DNA of 64,000 nt from an uncultured Pseudomonadales bacterium (GCA_943789485.1 CALSUH010000008.1:124001-188000); one strand, 5' to 3'. Positions 26,740-37,869 are shown, counted from the stretch's first letter. Made by a program: numbers and translations. Notes: generated from the sequence alone by a model not told the origin.

Positions 26740-28094
26740 TGACTAAGAAAACTCAAACAGCAATCTCTATTATTCCCAATGTAGTGACAGGAAAATCCAT
26801 TTCCCGCCGCGCCTTGCTGCGCGGCACTGGGGCAGCATTAGCTTTGCCAATGCTGGATGCGATGACGCCGGCATTTGCTCAAACCTCGCCTGCACCGATA
26901 CACCGATTCCAAACTGTCTATGTTCCTAATGGCATGGCCATGGATTATTGGACGCCAGCCAAAACCGGAAGCGACTTTGACCTTACTCCAATTCTGCAGC
27001 CTTTGGCTCCGTTCAAAGATAAGATGATGGTGCTATCCGGATTGAAGGCGAATTGGAACATCGCTCATGCCGGTGCTGGAGGCTCTTTCCTTACAGGTGT
27101 TACTAGGGGAGGACGCAACGAGGTAGAAATTCTAGCGGGAGTTTCTGTTGATCAGCTGCTCGCTAAAGAACTGGGCAGGCAGACACAACTCTCTTCACTG
27201 GAATTGTCGATGGATGCGCCGGCACTTGCTGGAGCCTGCACCGTAAATCTCAGTTGCGTGTATACCCACACACTTTCCTGGCGCGGTGCAACCGAGCCCT
27301 TGCCGACGGAACATAATCCCCGCTCAGTATTCGAACGCATGTTTGGCGATAGCGGCAGTACACAGAAGAGTGTGCGAGAGGCGCGCTTAAAACAACAAAG
27401 CAGTATTCTCGATGCGGTTCTCGAGAGACTCACTAAATTGGAGAACAGCATAGGGGCTGAAGACCGTTACCTGATGGAGAGCTACACCGAATCAATTCGC
27501 AGTGTCGAAAGACGGATTCAGAAAGCCGAAGAGCAGATAGACCTGTCCCTGCCAGAACTAGCCCAGCCTGCTGGCGTGCCAGTAGACTATGAAGAGCATA
27601 TGGAGATCATGCAGGACCTGCAGGTGTTGGCACTGCAAACCGATCTGACGCGGGTCATAACCTTCATGATGAGTAAGGAGCAGAGTGCGCGGCCATATCC
27701 GCAGATAGGCGTTCCTGATGCTCACCATCCACTTTCTCATCACAACAACAATGTGCAGCTGGTAGAGAAGATGTCGCGGATTAATGCCTATCACACGCAG
27801 CTTTTCTCTAATTATCTGGCGAAGCTAGCAGCGGTCCCCGATGGCGAGGGAAATCTTTTAGACAATATGACTATTATGTATGGTGCGGGTCTTTCTAATA
27901 GCACGATCCACTCAGGTATTAATCTGCCGGTGATGTTGGTAGGTGGTGGCGCCGGTTGGATGCAAGGCGGCCAGCATCGACGTTATCAAGATGAACCGAC
28001 CATGGCGAATTTATTAGTTTCCATTATGGACAAGTTCAATCTTCCTATTGATCAAATTGGAGGTAGTACTGGTTCCCTGCCACTTACCTCTTAA
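26739..28094 (+). CDS. DUF1552 protein, Tat-exported
   Basis: 451 residues from ATG 26739, one base overlapping the cytochrome stop; a longer in-frame start would lie inside the cytochrome. Twin-arginine signal ISRRALLRGTGAALALPML (RR at 23-24) means export in folded form, often with a cofactor. The body matches DUF1552: RFQTVYVPNGMAMDYWTP, LSSLELSMDAPA and VPDAHHPLSHHNNN. DUF1552 genes nearly always follow DUF1592 genes, so the two probably form one periplasmic enzyme. The reaction is not established. Confidence 0.88.
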   Translation: MTKKTQTAISIIPNVVTGKSISRRALLRGTGAALALPMLDAMTPAFAQTSPAPIHRFQTVYVPNGMAMDYWTPAKTGSDFDLTPILQPLAPFKDKMMVLSGLKANWNIAHAGAGGSFLTGVTRGGRNEVEILAGVSVDQLLAKELGRQTQLSSLELSMDAPALAGACTVNLSCVYTHTLSWRGATEPLPTEHNPRSVFERMFGDSGSTQKSVREARLKQQSSILDAVLERLTKLENSIGAEDRYLMESYTESIRSVERRIQKAEEQIDLSLPELAQPAGVPVDYEEHMEIMQDLQVLALQTDLTRVITFMMSKEQSARPYPQIGVPDAHHPLSHHNNNVQLVEKMSRINAYHTQLFSNYLAKLAAVPDGEGNLLDNMTIMYGAGLSNSTIHSGINLPVMLVGGGAGWMQGGQHRRYQDEPTMANLLVSIMDKFNLPIDQIGGSTGSLPLTS

Positions 28095-28135
28095 GGAATT
28101 GCTTAAGTGGTCACTAAGTGGCTGCCTTTCAGACT

Positions 28136-29527
28136 ATGAATCACACAATGAAAACTTGTCAGAAACTATTCGCTCTTGGAATTTTATTCTTCGCGTTGCC
28201 CGCTCTTGGGCAAGGAATGCCGCCAGTTGTGCAGGCTGCTAAGGACGCTGATTGGGCTAAGCTTTCATCTTTGCTCTCGAATCAAGGCAACGTACAAGAT
28301 GTTTATGGCGATGGTACTTCTGCACTGCACTGGGCGAGCTATCACGACAACGTTCAGGTTGCTGTTGAGTTGATTGATCTGGGAGGCGATGTTAATTCTG
28401 TCACCGACCTGGGCGTTACGCCGCTGTGGCTGGCTGCTGATAACGGCAGTGCAGCAATGGTGGATGCTCTTTTAGAAAGTGGTGCAAATCCAAATTTAAA
28501 TCTTCTCTCTGGAGAAACGCTTGTTATGACGGCGGCGCATTCTGGCAACGCCGTATTAGTGCGCTCTCTACTGGCGGCTGGAGCAAGTCCTCATTCAGAG
28601 GTAACGCGAAATCAGACAGCGCTTATGTGGGCAGCAGGGCAGGGCCATGGCGATGTGGTTGAGGCTCTTCTAGATTACGGCGCCGACGTAGATGCGCGTA
28701 CACTGGTTCGCAGTCAATACGTGAAAAGCGAGAAGGAGCAGGATAGTCATCCTCTGAATAAGGTCTGGGTTGAGCAGGGCGGCAATACAGCGCTTATATT
28801 TGCAGCCAGAGCCGGAAGCTTGGAGTCTGCTCGCTTATTGGTGGCAGCTGGCAGCGATGTCAATGGTCTCTCGGCATTTGGTACCAGTCCGGCAATCATG
28901 GCGGTGCATGGCGGCAATATTGAGCTGCTGGACTTTTTGCTTGAGAGTGGCGCTGAGGTTGACTCTTCTGCAAGCGGGCATACTGCATTGCACGCGGCAA
29001 TCTTGCGTGGCAGTCCTGAGGCCGTTGAGTTATTGCTTGATCACGGCGCAGACATCGAAGCCATTTTAGAAAAGCCAACCCCTGCAAGGCGACAATCAGC
29101 CGATTACAGCTTTCATGACTCTTTGATCGGAGCGACACCACTGTGGCTGGCGGCTCGCTTTACTGAACCCAAATTAATGACGCTGCTGCTGGAACACGGC
29201 GCGGATCCATTGTTTGTAAACAACGTGACCTACCCAACCCTAAGTAGCATGCAACCGGTGATTGCCGAAGAAGGAGAGATCTCTGTTCTCATGGCAGCAG
29301 TCGGCATGGGATACACGCGTCTTAGGATGAGCTGGGGAAGCGTAGAACGTCGTGCGGGAATACAAGGCAATGATCGCGAGGCACGAATACTTGAGGCGGC
29401 GGAGATCGCCGTTGATGCCGGAGTAGATTCCAATATTCAAAATTCGGCAGGGATGGCAGCGAGAGATTTCGCAAGAAGCCGCAGATATGACGAGGTGGTT
29501 GCCTTTCTCGATATTGTTGGCCGCTGA
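28136..29527 (+). CDS. Exported ankyrin-repeat protein
   Basis: 463 residues if started at ATG 28136; GTG 28118 and ATG 28148 are also possible and all keep the signal peptide ending PALGQ. No good ribosome-binding site marks any of them. About eight ankyrin repeats follow, for example GTSALHWASYHDNVQVAVEL, GVTPLWLAADNGSAAMVDAL and HTALHAAILRGSPEAVELL. Ankyrin proteins bind other proteins. As third gene after the DUF1592 and DUF1552 genes, a scaffold for that periplasmic pair is a fair inference. A terminator closes the operon. Confidence 0.87.
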   Translation: MNHTMKTCQKLFALGILFFALPALGQGMPPVVQAAKDADWAKLSSLLSNQGNVQDVYGDGTSALHWASYHDNVQVAVELIDLGGDVNSVTDLGVTPLWLAADNGSAAMVDALLESGANPNLNLLSGETLVMTAAHSGNAVLVRSLLAAGASPHSEVTRNQTALMWAAGQGHGDVVEALLDYGADVDARTLVRSQYVKSEKEQDSHPLNKVWVEQGGNTALIFAARAGSLESARLLVAAGSDVNGLSAFGTSPAIMAVHGGNIELLDFLLESGAEVDSSASGHTALHAAILRGSPEAVELLLDHGADIEAILEKPTPARRQSADYSFHDSLIGATPLWLAARFTEPKLMTLLLEHGADPLFVNNVTYPTLSSMQPVIAEEGEISVLMAAVGMGYTRLRMSWGSVERRAGIQGNDREARILEAAEIAVDAGVDSNIQNSAGMAARDFARSRRYDEVVAFLDIVGR

Positions 29528-29561
29528 GAGTCGATATATTTCCTTGGGAAAAGGATAAAAA

Positions 29562-29605
29562 GGGGGCGCCGGGAATGTGAATAATTCTCGGTGGCCCCTT
29601 TTTTT
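29562..29605 (+). terminator. Terminator of the cytochrome/DUF1552/ankyrin operon
   Basis: A 15-pair stem with one mismatch (GGGG...GAAT with ATTC...CCCC), loop of seven bases, then seven T. Confidence 0.85.
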
Positions 29606-29762
29606 GCTTTAGTGATCCACTAGACCCGGCTATGCGTAATTGAATTCTGTAATTGGCTAAAATGCCTCTTCCTTAATATTGAAGGACTCGGCGAAAGCCT
29701 GCATAGAAATGTATCTCTATTGCTTGGGAAACCGTTCACAGTGGAGTTTAGAGGATAGCAAA

Positions 29763-30440
29763 ATGAAAAGTTTACTCACCCTGCTCGTTCTTTCCTATGC
29801 CGTTGCTGCCAGTGCCAATTCGCCAACTCAGAACAGGTGGCAGTTCGAAGTTCTGTTGGATGACAAGCCAATCGGCTATCACAATTTTATTCTCAGCGAG
29901 AAAAATGGACATCAGACAATCAGTGCTGAAGCTAAATTTAACGTAAAACTATTGTTCGTAAATGTCTTTAGCTATCGTCATCAAAACGAAGAGATATGGA
30001 GAGACAACTGTCTTACTTCGATCAATGCAGAAACTTTATCAAATGGCACAGAATTTGTAGTGCGTGGACAAGCTGCCAAGGAGGGGTTTCAGATACAAGC
30101 CGAATCTTCTGCAAATAAACTGCCGCCTTGCGTCATGTCGTTTGCCTATTGGAACCCCGAATTTCTGAAAGCTGAAAAACTTCTGAATAGCCAAACTGGT
30201 GACTATGAAAAAGTTGCCATTGTAAAAGAGGGGGAGGAGGGCTTACTGGTGAATGGTCAAAATATTCAGGCAATTCGATACTCTGTCAGCGGCGCAGCTG
30301 CGCCGATTACCCTCTGGTATGCAGCGCTTGATAATCGCTGGTTGGCATTAGAGTCCGTTGTAAAGGGCGGAAGAATACTTCGATATAAGCCGGTGAGGTT
30401 ATCCGGTACATTATCTGCGCCGAACGCTGCTGGTGGGTAA
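29763..30440 (+). CDS. DUF6134-like periplasmic protein
   Basis: 225 residues from ATG 29763, with GAGGA upstream and a signal peptide ending ASA/NSP. The pattern FEVLLDDKPIGYHNFILSEK, ISAEAKFNVKLLFVNVFSY, CVMSFAYWNPEFLKAEKLLN and ITLWYAALDNRWLALES is that of the DUF6134 family, beta-rich periplasmic or outer-membrane-associated proteins of unknown function. It is 21 bases from the lipocalin gene, with which it seems to form an operon. Such pairs occur next to cyclopropane-fatty-acid or photolyase operons in other marine bacteria, but none is present here. Confidence 0.75.
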   Translation: MKSLLTLLVLSYAVAASANSPTQNRWQFEVLLDDKPIGYHNFILSEKNGHQTISAEAKFNVKLLFVNVFSYRHQNEEIWRDNCLTSINAETLSNGTEFVVRGQAAKEGFQIQAESSANKLPPCVMSFAYWNPEFLKAEKLLNSQTGDYEKVAIVKEGEEGLLVNGQNIQAIRYSVSGAAAPITLWYAALDNRWLALESVVKGGRILRYKPVRLSGTLSAPNAAGG

Positions 30441-30461
30441 ATCAGTGGAAGGGAGGAAGTT

Positions 30462-30998
30462 ATGGACCTAGTGAAAACGCTATTGCTGCTTAGTCTGCTG
30501 CTGATTAGTAGCTGCAGGTCTGTTTCGAACTTACCAACAATTGGAACGGTGTTGCATCAGTTGATCTCACGAGATTTGCTGGTGACTGGTTCGTTATAGC
30601 GAATATCCCAACTTTTATTGAAACCCAAGCGTTCAATGCTATTGAAAGCTATAGCGAGCCTGTTGGAAACAAAATTTCTACAACTTTCTCCTTCAACAAG
30701 GGAGGGTTCGATGGTAAGAAAAAGGTGTATCATCCTACAGCGTTTATTCGAGAAGGCTCTGGCAATGCGGTATGGGGGATGCAGTTTGTTTGGCCTATCA
30801 AAGCCGAGTATCGAATAATTTATCTTGAGCCAGATTATCAATTTACAATAGTTGGCAGAAGCAAAAGAGACTATGTTTGGTTGATGGCGAGAGAACCTAT
30901 CATCGCCGAGAGCGACTACAATCGACCTGCTTAAAATCATAGCTGAAGAGGGCTATGACCTTAGTAAAATTCGCCGAGTCCCCCAACAAACTTTCTAA
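30462..30998 (+). pseudogene. Lipocalin (Blc-like) lipoprotein, two frameshifts
   Basis: ATG after a strong GGGAGGAAG site, lipoprotein signal with lipobox LLISSC (Cys 18). Then, in another frame, the lipocalin core: DLTRFAGDWFVIANIPTFIE, AIESYSEPVGNKISTTFSF, WGMQFVWPIKAEYRIIYL and VWLMAREPIIAE. The tail GYDLSKIRRVPQQTF is back in the first frame. Breaks fall near 30545 and at the CC of 30926-30927. Blc-type lipocalins carry lipids at the outer membrane. The fully conserved core argues against long decay. Confidence 0.8.
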
Positions 30999-30999
30999 T

Positions 31000-31049
31000 A
31001 AATGGGGTCAGAGTAAAAACGCAATAGCTTTTTTACTCTGACCCCATTT
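31000..31049. repeat. Long inverted repeat, REP/MITE-like
   Basis: AAATGGGGTCAGAGTAAAAA and its reverse complement flank a nine-base loop, with a further partial echo (ACCCCATTTTTTG) after it. This GGGGTCAGAGTAAAA type of end recurs as dispersed repeats in many gammaproteobacteria. It may also terminate the lipocalin transcript. Confidence 0.65.
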
Positions 31050-31160
31050 TCTGTTACCCCATTTTTTGTTTAAATACCCGCGCCTAACTAAAAAAGTGTG
31101 CTTTGTCGCTTCCCAGTTTCGAGTCCACAAGTCCCGCTCCCTAGCGCGTTGGAGAGATCA

Positions 31161-31484
31161 ATGAGAAAAATATTGGCGTGTCTGGTTTTAAGTCTAGTAG
31201 TCGCTGCAGTGGTTAACGCCAGCGCGGCGCAGGAATGGGAAGGCGAGGACTATGCTCTATCTATGGCAGGCGCGCTGATCAATGATCACTGTGGGCGAGT
31301 TTGGCAGGGTGGGGAATACGTGAGTATTCATGCCTGTAATTATCTACTGGCTAACCGATTCACCGTTGCTGTTTCCGCTCAACAATTTGAAGAGTGCACG
31401 GTGCTAGCACAAGGAGATATCGTTATGATTGCCGACTGCATGGTTGCACGTTTTAACACCTGGCTTACGCAGCAAGCGCAGTAG
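31161..31484 (+). CDS. Small exported four-cysteine protein, unknown
   Basis: 107 residues from ATG 31161 (GAGAGA upstream), signal peptide ending NASA/AQE. The mature part of about 85 residues has four Cys (in HCGRV, HACNY, EECTV, ADCMV), probably two disulfides, and a regular helical look. I do not recognise the family. It stands alone between the REP-like repeat and the broken PLP-enzyme gene. Confidence 0.6.
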   Translation: MRKILACLVLSLVVAAVVNASAAQEWEGEDYALSMAGALINDHCGRVWQGGEYVSIHACNYLLANRFTVAVSAQQFEECTVLAQGDIVMIADCMVARFNTWLTQQAQ

Positions 31485-31669
31485 AAATCGAGAAGAGAAA
31501 ACATTCCGCGATGCTAATTCTCGTTTACCCAAGGCCCAGCCATGTCGCGCTCCCAAGCAGCAAGGCTAAACCACCGAACGGCTCCCTGATACCGTTGAGC
31601 TTCTCTCAATTGCAGACTCACTGAGGGTGATGTATAAACGATCCATCGGAATTTAAGGAGTACACAATT

Positions 31670-32941
<1,272 letters not shown>

Positions 32942-32968
32942 CCTTATTACTTAATACAGGGCGTAAAC

Positions 32969-33244
32969 ATGAAGAATATTCTGGCCGTTTTAATCTTGGC
33001 TGCGGTGCTTGTTGGCTGCGAAAGCTTATATGATACAGAGGACATCCCGAGAATCAGGTCACAAAGGCAGGTTGATGCTTACAATGAAACGGTGAGCTCA
33101 GCAGGCGAAAAATTGGTCTGTTCGAAAGAACGACCATTGGGAAGCAATATTTCTCAGTTCGTTTGCATGACCCAAAATCAGCAAGACAGAATAGCAGCGC
33201 AGTCTCAGCAGGCCATTCGAGATGTTGGTCTAAACGGTAACTGA
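32969..33244 (+). CDS. Small lipoprotein, unknown
   Basis: 91 residues, lipoprotein signal with lipobox VLVGC (Cys 17). The mature part has two more Cys (KLVCSKERPLGSNISQFVCM) about 20 residues apart, followed by a charged helix QQDRIAAQSQQAIRD. This C-x(19)-C layout is seen in small gammaproteobacterial lipoproteins without known function. It starts 27 bases after the PLP-enzyme gene and ends before a bidirectional terminator. Confidence 0.7.
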   Translation: MKNILAVLILAAVLVGCESLYDTEDIPRIRSQRQVDAYNETVSSAGEKLVCSKERPLGSNISQFVCMTQNQQDRIAAQSQQAIRDVGLNGN

Positions 33245-33320
33245 ACACCGCGATATGATTCACTCGCGTCATCTTTGCCATTTTACAATTGTGTTGACGA
33301 CTTAAATATGTGCGGGAAAG

Positions 33321-33360
33321 CAAAAACTAAGGCCCAGCTATAGCTGGGCCTTAGTTTTTG
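33321..33360. terminator. Bidirectional terminator
   Basis: A perfect 40-base palindrome, CTAAGGCCCAGCTATAGCTGGGCCTTAG flanked by AAAAA and TTTTT; works in both directions. Confidence 0.9.
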
Positions 33361-33887
33361 CGCGCTAGTTGCTCGATAGTTAACAAGGTAGGGAAAGACT
33401 ACTAAGAATGAAAATTGAGCACATTCCTAAATGAATAAACTCAATTTTTCGCCCAGGCTATATCCTAAATAAAGTCATACCCCATTTGGCATTGGTAGAC
33501 TCATCTGTTGCAGTAGAGCCTATTGCAGGTTTCATCTCTTCTTCGAATGAACTGTGTAACAAGTAGATCAGCCTTCTTTCAATCGGCTTTCTTGCAGGGC
33601 TTGCCGACCTTGATGAGACATTTTTCCGGAAGATGCCAAAAGGGATTTCGATTCTCTGTGTTTTTAAAACGGTGTCTTCCCTCAGAGTCTTTTGATAGTC
33701 TTTCGGAAATAAAGTACAGGGAAGCACGTTAATCACTCTAAATTTACTCTCCTATATTTGACTAGACCGGCAGCCTTGGCTAACCCCTTTTGCCTTTGTG
33801 TAAAATTGCTATTGCATAAAGCATAGTCTTATGGATAGCTCTGTCCTTTTTTAAATAGCGTGAATAGCTTAGTGTTAAACAGGTTGT
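33361..33887. other. Intergenic region, nothing recognised
   Basis: Short opposing open frames exist (for example 33458-33736 minus, 33523-33732 plus), but they overlap each other, lack ribosome-binding sites and resemble nothing I know. I call no gene here. Confidence 0.5.
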
Positions 33888-36056
33888 TCAAAAGTTCGCG
33901 CGAACCCTTAAATACAAACTGAGCTCCAGTATTCGAGCAAGGTTTCTCCGTTTCGCTCAAGTTACCATCACGTAGATAGCCGTTGTAGCGTTTGCGTTCT
34001 AGACATCTTATTTCGTCTTCGGCGTTATTGATTTCCATGCGGTAGGGTAAAGTTTCCATAGCCAGTTTTTTCAGCGAATAGCTTCAGTTTCCGGGCGCAG
34101 CTTCCCGCCGCCGAAGAAGACAACGTTATCGATATCGTAGCGGACACGGTTGCCGCCGGTCCCGCCGACATCGCCAAACCCGTCTTGGTAGTTGATGCCA
34201 AAACTCAAATTCTGTGAAAGGGCACGAGTCTTGTCGGTAACCTAGTCGGAAGCCGCCGCGGTCGAACGGAATGATAGTTCTTTTTTTGCCGATGAGCGGG
34301 TCGTAGATATAGGCATCTTCGAAGTTAAAAGCGGCTGTAACTACTGCCTGCGGCAGGTCGAGAAAACCAAGTCGTATGCTCGCGTTGAGATACAGGCCGA
34401 ATACTTTGCCATCGCCGACATTGCCGTTGGCACTGATCGGCTTAGAGGGGTCGGTCGTTACATCTACTTTGCCGATCGAATCTGACACGTCATAGTAGAA
34501 GAATCTAGTATTTAAGACGCCGCCATCATTCGGCAAGCGGTAGTCGAGATTGATGTTGTAGCGCCAGGTTTGCTCCTGTTCTAACTCAGGGTTGCCTGCA
34601 ATCGTGTCCTGGTCGTCGTCCTGCTGATTTACACCGGCTGAAAAATCTCTGAAGCTGAGCTGTGAAACATCTTTCTCTGCTGAGGCTCGCAGTTGGAAAC
34701 TGCTGCTGATGTCGACGCGTAGGTCCAATTTTTGGCTTAACAAAATCGAAGTCTCTCTTCTTTTTAATGTCGCCGCTCTGCTCAATTTCGGAAGTTTCAT
34801 AGAACAGAGAGCTCTCAAGTGAGGTTCGCGAATTAATCTGCCAATTGTGTATGGCGAACCCTTCGAATCGGACCTCTTCGACTGTGGAGAACGCATTGGG
34901 TACCGGTATGGGCCTGAGGCCGCCAAAGTCTGCTGAAGGCTCACCGGGTAAGTTTAAGCCGAGTCGTAGCGCTGAATTTTGAATGGTCTGCGCACCTTCG
35001 ATGCCTAGCTCTAGGGATTGCTCTGCCGCTACCGGCCAGGTGTAGGATGTGCGTGCAATGCGTTCCTGGTACTTACTGGAGGTGTCGAGGAAAAGGTCTT
35101 TCGTCTCGGCGCCGCCCAGTACTGCAGAGACGAAGCTCTCACGGGTCGTGGCTCGATCCTCTTCATTCACAATGAACAGAAATTTGTATTTTCCGCCGTT
35201 GCCGAAATTGTGTTCGTAGTCGCCGCCAAGTTCCCAATTATCTTGGGTGGAAGGGAGTTCTTCCCGTTCGTAGGTGACTGCGGCATTGGCAGTTTGGTAG
35301 TTAGTTATGGTGCGGCTTAGGCTTGCCGGCGGAGTCGCTCTCGCTGTAGAGGAAGTTAAAGGCAATTCGGTCTGTGGGAGAGGGTTGATAGACTACGTTT
35401 GAGTTTAATCTGTAGGTCGTCTGTTCCCGTGTGCGCTCGAAGTCGCGTGTATCATTTAATGAGTTGTCCGCAAGAAAGCTCACTTCTCTGGACTCTTGGT
35501 ATTCATAGCCACTGGTGACATCAGCGCTGATTAGATAGTTCAGCGAACCAGATTGCGCGCTATAAGAGAAAGCCCCATTGGGCTGTGCTGTACCGTCATG
35601 AAAATGTGTAAAACCAATCTCTCCCGAGCTACTTGAGTTGCTCTGTGATTCAAACAGGACGATGTTGACCAGCTGCCCTGAGTTGCGCACATCCAATTCG
35701 CCAGAGCTACCACGGATGATCTCGATGTAATCAACCTGTTCGGCAGCGATGCGGTCGAGCTGGCTGCTTGCCTCGTTCGCCTTGCCAGCGAGGCGCTTAC
35801 CGTTAATCAGAATTTGGCTAGTAGCACCGAGGCCCCGGTTATTGTCGCCAAAACTTGGAACCTGGTTACCTTCCAGTGCGAGGCCTATACCAGGAATTCG
35901 GCTGAGCATATCGTTCACCGATACCACGCCATATTCAGAAAAATAGGCAGCAGGGTAAGTAACCGTCGCATCATCCTCTGTTTCGTTTTGTGCGAGCAGT
36001 AGATTTGAAGTGGCGGTCGAAAATAGGAGCGCGCCTGTCAGCAGGTAATTCTTCAT
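33888..36056 (-). pseudogene. TonB-dependent receptor, about six frameshifts
   Basis: Starts at ATG 36056 with a signal peptide, then plug motifs shared with the intact receptors at 47466 and 49937: VSVNDMLSRIPGIGLAL, ILINGKRLAGKANE, QLDRIAAEQVDYIEIIRG. The barrel continues across frame changes near 35318, 34745, 34240, 34080, 34047 and 33906, and ends FKVRANF (TGA at 33888-33890), matching KIRQTF/KIRGTF of the paralogues. At least four breaks lie in short homopolymers or doublets. No premature stop lies in the restored frame. Either the gene died recently or the sequence has indel errors. Confidence 0.85.
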
Positions 36057-36334
36057 AGTGGCTTCAGTAATCAAGGTTGAACTACTTTACATACTTAGTG
36101 CTTTGTTTCAAGTTAAAGCGCATGAACTATGCTCGGGGTAGTTAACACTCCGCAAAGGAGTAGGGTGATGCTTTACTCTTTATTAACGCCGGATTTACAC
36201 GCACAGTGCTCACAGCTAAGAAACGAGCAGGTATTAATGCGTCTATTTTATTGTTCATCGAGCTTCTCATTCATTAGCAGTGGTGTTGATTAGTTGTCAT
36301 GATAAATTCAGAGGGTTATAGCCTTTATTGGCTT

Positions 36335-36640
36335 TTATTTCTCTGTTTGACATTTCCAGCAAAAATCGAAACTACCGTCATTTTCTTCATCGCATTTGTG
36401 GCAGGCCCAAGGTTTTGTTGGTTTGGGGTTAGTCAGCTGCTCCTCGATGATTGTTGAGGCCTTGGCGAAATCTTGATCGTTAATGATCCAGAGTTGCAAG
36501 AACATATTCTCGATGCCATGACGAGCACCATTAGGAATCGTGTGCTCATTTTTCACTAAGGATTCGATGTCATTTAGTGCGAGGATATTCTTAGCCGAAT
36601 GCAGAACAGCTACGTTTTCATGGGTGTAGATTCTTTTCAT
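36335..36640 (-). CDS. DUF2007 protein with zinc ribbon
   Basis: 101 residues. N-terminal DUF2007 fold (MKRIYTHENVAVLHSAKNIL ... IESLVKNEHT ... LQLWIINDQDFAKASTIIEE), then a four-Cys zinc ribbon CHKCDEENDGSFDFCWKC. DUF2007 is described as a possible signal-transduction domain; the ligand is unknown. A paralogue with the same build is at 63426. It is a single gene, with no clear operon partner. Confidence 0.85.
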   Translation of the reverse strand: MKRIYTHENVAVLHSAKNILALNDIESLVKNEHTIPNGARHGIENMFLQLWIINDQDFAKASTIIEEQLTNPKPTKPWACHKCDEENDGSFDFCWKCQTEK

Positions 36641-36864
36641 AGATATTCACAGTGAGTCCACAATGGTTTGATTGCACTGCACGCTCAAGTATTGAATTTC
36701 TGCCTTCCCCTGTCCAATACAAAAACGTAGCTAAATGTTACTTCTTCTCTGTGAATGAGCGAAGGCGCTAGAGCGTTGTATACCATGGAGTGGATGCCAA
36801 CTCGCTATATTCTTGGAGGGGCGTCAATGCGTCCGGCACAAGCGAAAGCTCTGAGATTGGCGAC

Positions 36865-37743
36865 CTAGGTATCCGAGATCATCGCTGCGCGGGGCTTTCC
36901 TGCAGCTTTGTCATCGACCTGTTGTTGGCGGCGGTGTTCGCCGCGCAGGCGCAATTCTTCTCGGTTGCTGTCATCGATTAGCGCATAGTCCCTTCTCCAC
37001 GCATCGTCTTTCCAGCGATGCAAGGTGCGCTGGGTGGTTCGAGCTTGCCCAGCTTTCTCGATGAGTGCTAATCCCTGCTGGATTATCTCTAGCTGCATGG
37101 CTTCGTCATAGGGAACGCCGCAGGGATTGCCGAGTGGAAAATCGATGTGCAAGTATCGAGGTGCGCCGCAGTGCTCTACGATATCGATCGCAGATCCAAT
37201 GATTAGAGTTATGATGCCATTACTTTCTAGGTGTCGCGCTAACAGACTCACGGTCTGATGGCAGACAGGTCACAACGGTACAAGTATGGCCACGTCCACT
37301 GCATCATGCTGACAACGAGCAAGAATCTCCGGCGCATCGTTCACACGCGTGTTGCGTTGGCTATATTCTGTAGGGATCGAATGAAAGCGGTTGCTTAGTT
37401 CGCTTATAAGGCCTTCGTCTTCGCAGCGCTTAAGCTGCTTTAGCGGAAGGAATGAGGCGACATCATTCGTATGTGTCATGGTTTTATGCCATGACAGTTC
37501 ATCGGTATACATGGAGCTGGGAATAGGTAGGCTAGTGCAAGAATGGACTTGCCGCTGCGCACGTCCTGTTTCTGAATCAGGCATTGCGGTGGTGACTACG
37601 GCAACTTTGCATTTACTTAGCGGTTTTTGCAGACGGCTAAAAGGCACGTCATCATAGTGTGCCCATTGATAGTCACTGGTATAGCCCTGGGCGCGATAGA
37701 AGTTTCGAGTCCTTTCCATATACGGCACATCATTTTCTTTCAC
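36865..37743 (-). CDS. GrdB-like selenoprotein with in-frame UGA (Sec 158)
   Basis: 292 residues when the UGA at 37272-37270 is read as selenocysteine. Start GTG 37743 with GAGG upstream; stop 36865. Upstream of UGA: YMERTRNFYRAQGY, WAHYDDVPFS, VAVVTTAMPD, then DVAILVPL. Downstream, in the same frame: PVCHQTVSLLARHLESNGI, VIGSA-like IIGSAIDIVEHCG and HIDFPLGNPCG. This is the pattern of the glycine/sarcosine/betaine reductase selenoprotein B family, with U158-P-V-C161 as the redox UxxC. Homology on both sides in one frame shows that it is one gene. Substrate and partners are unknown; no other reductase subunit lies nearby, so it is probably not a true glycine reductase. Confidence 0.85.
37232..37267 (-). 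promoter_or_regulatory. Candidate bacterial SECIS hairpin
   Basis: Just after the UGA the mRNA can pair UGUC with GACA (outer) and CAGAC with GUCUG (inner) around loop CGUGA. The loop begins 17 bases after the UGA and has G as its second base. Both agree with the known layout of bacterial SECIS elements bound by SelB. Confidence 0.6.
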
Positions 37744-37869
37744 GGGTCACGCCTCAACTTGTTTAGAAATCATTACCTCAATGAAACGCCCTTGACGTGG
37801 TGAAGTCAATAGGGGCCATGTTAGTCTTTCTATACCCTCGAAATTCTTGGTGGACGCGGAGCATGTAGG

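Noticed and set aside
33458..33736. Opposing short open frames
   Set aside because: No recognisable protein, no ribosome-binding site, overlapping on both strands.
37270..37272. UGA as an ordinary nonsense mutation making two genes
   Set aside because: Frame and homology continue unbroken across it, it falls on the family's redox site, and a suitable hairpin follows.
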